Shown piece by piece: positions 63,650 to 64,000 of a stretch of DNA of 64,000 nt (positions are counted from its first letter, which is position 1; every line of letters starts with the position of its first letter). The stretch is from contig OX463842.1 in the NCBI GenBank assembly GCA_949825065.1, positions 2,693,011 to 2,757,010 on the forward strand, read 5' to 3'. The stretch comes from Odontocerum albicorne. Lineage: Eukaryota; Arthropoda; Insecta; Trichoptera; Odontoceridae. The notes under the pieces are model-generated. The model made no database searches. It had not been told where the DNA came from and saw nothing but the letters and a program-made list of their open reading frames with translations. A program made the translations under genes and the position numbers.

Positions 63650-64000
63650 AAAAAGAATCTCATTTTTCTTCACAGTTATCAGCCTCAGTTAAAAATATAT
63701 CAGTTTCCTCTGCATCATAATTATTGGTTTATTTGTCAGGAACAAATAAAATTATTTTTTAATCTACTAACAGTGTTGACGATACTCGGGTATGTTTCTG
63801 TTGTCCAAATAAGATTGAACCAAAATTGAAAGTCAAGACGCCCGCTTCTCCCGGAGGAAATGCTGATTCCATGTGAAAATTTACATTTTATATGTAAGCT
63901 TAGCGAAGTATTTAAACTCGTCCACTTGTGACACAAGTTGGATCAAGATGAAATTTCGTAGGAGACAAAAATATCTGAAAAGAAAAATCTTTACAAAAAA
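63650..64000. other. No recognisable feature
   Basis: AT-rich window end. A 66-codon minus frame (63736-63936) matches nothing known. Confidence 0.4.

Overview
The window looks like repeat-dense, AT-rich DNA from an invertebrate animal, most likely an arthropod. That reading rests on the mix of mobile elements: mariner (D,D34D), pogo/Tigger-like and TTAA-inserting piggyBac-like elements, Penelope-like elements (PLEs), several non-LTR (LINE) families and tRNA-derived SINEs. I found no convincing host gene, no rRNA gene and no intact tRNA gene. Nearly all short open frames are chance frames, antisense frames or decayed transposon coding. The species cannot be named from the sequence. All family letters below are local labels based on copies compared inside this window.

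Layout. 0-15 kb: a 5' fragment of SINE family I, piggyBac-like MITE family E with a nested solo LTR, a 936-bp mariner, decayed LINE pieces, a TTAA-flanked element (family M) with two nested insertions, two SINE-H copies and RT 3' ends of families K, Q, C and A. 15-19 kb: LINE-D with a 393-bp tandem amplification of its 3' end, a second LINE-D 3' end split by a palindromic PLE terminus, and another family-M element. 20-32 kb: LINE-A, a 71-bp tandem array, family E with a second nested solo LTR, a foldback mariner nested in a PLE 3' end, SINE-I, two pogo/Tigger-like elements and PLE ends. 32-44 kb: LINE-D and LINE-L 3' ends, a palindromic TA MITE, a tRNA-B-box minisatellite, two opposed piggyBac-like family-G elements, and a PLE with a readable GIY-YIG endonuclease segment. 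44-52 kb: a mariner 5' half, a 670-bp almost pure A/T block, a Tigger-like element, SINE-I, a 58-bp tandem array, an intact family-E element and a second copy of the foldback-mariner family. 52-64 kb: further PLE palindromes, LINE-C/D/Q fragments, a palindromic MITE, a second D,D34D mariner, and duplicated LINE-C 3' ends.

Interactions. Several parts appear to depend on one another. The 3' tail of SINE-I resembles the last ~75 bases of LINE-D, the usual sign that a SINE borrows a LINE's reverse transcriptase. The MITEs lack transposases and would need enzyme in trans. PLE 3' ends recur as head-to-head palindromes and carry a hammerhead-like core. Nesting gives relative ages: family E is older than the two solo LTRs, PLE P3 is older than the foldback mariner, and LINE-D copy D5 is older than PLE P1. 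All of this was read by eye; clade names for LINE remnants are the least certain part.
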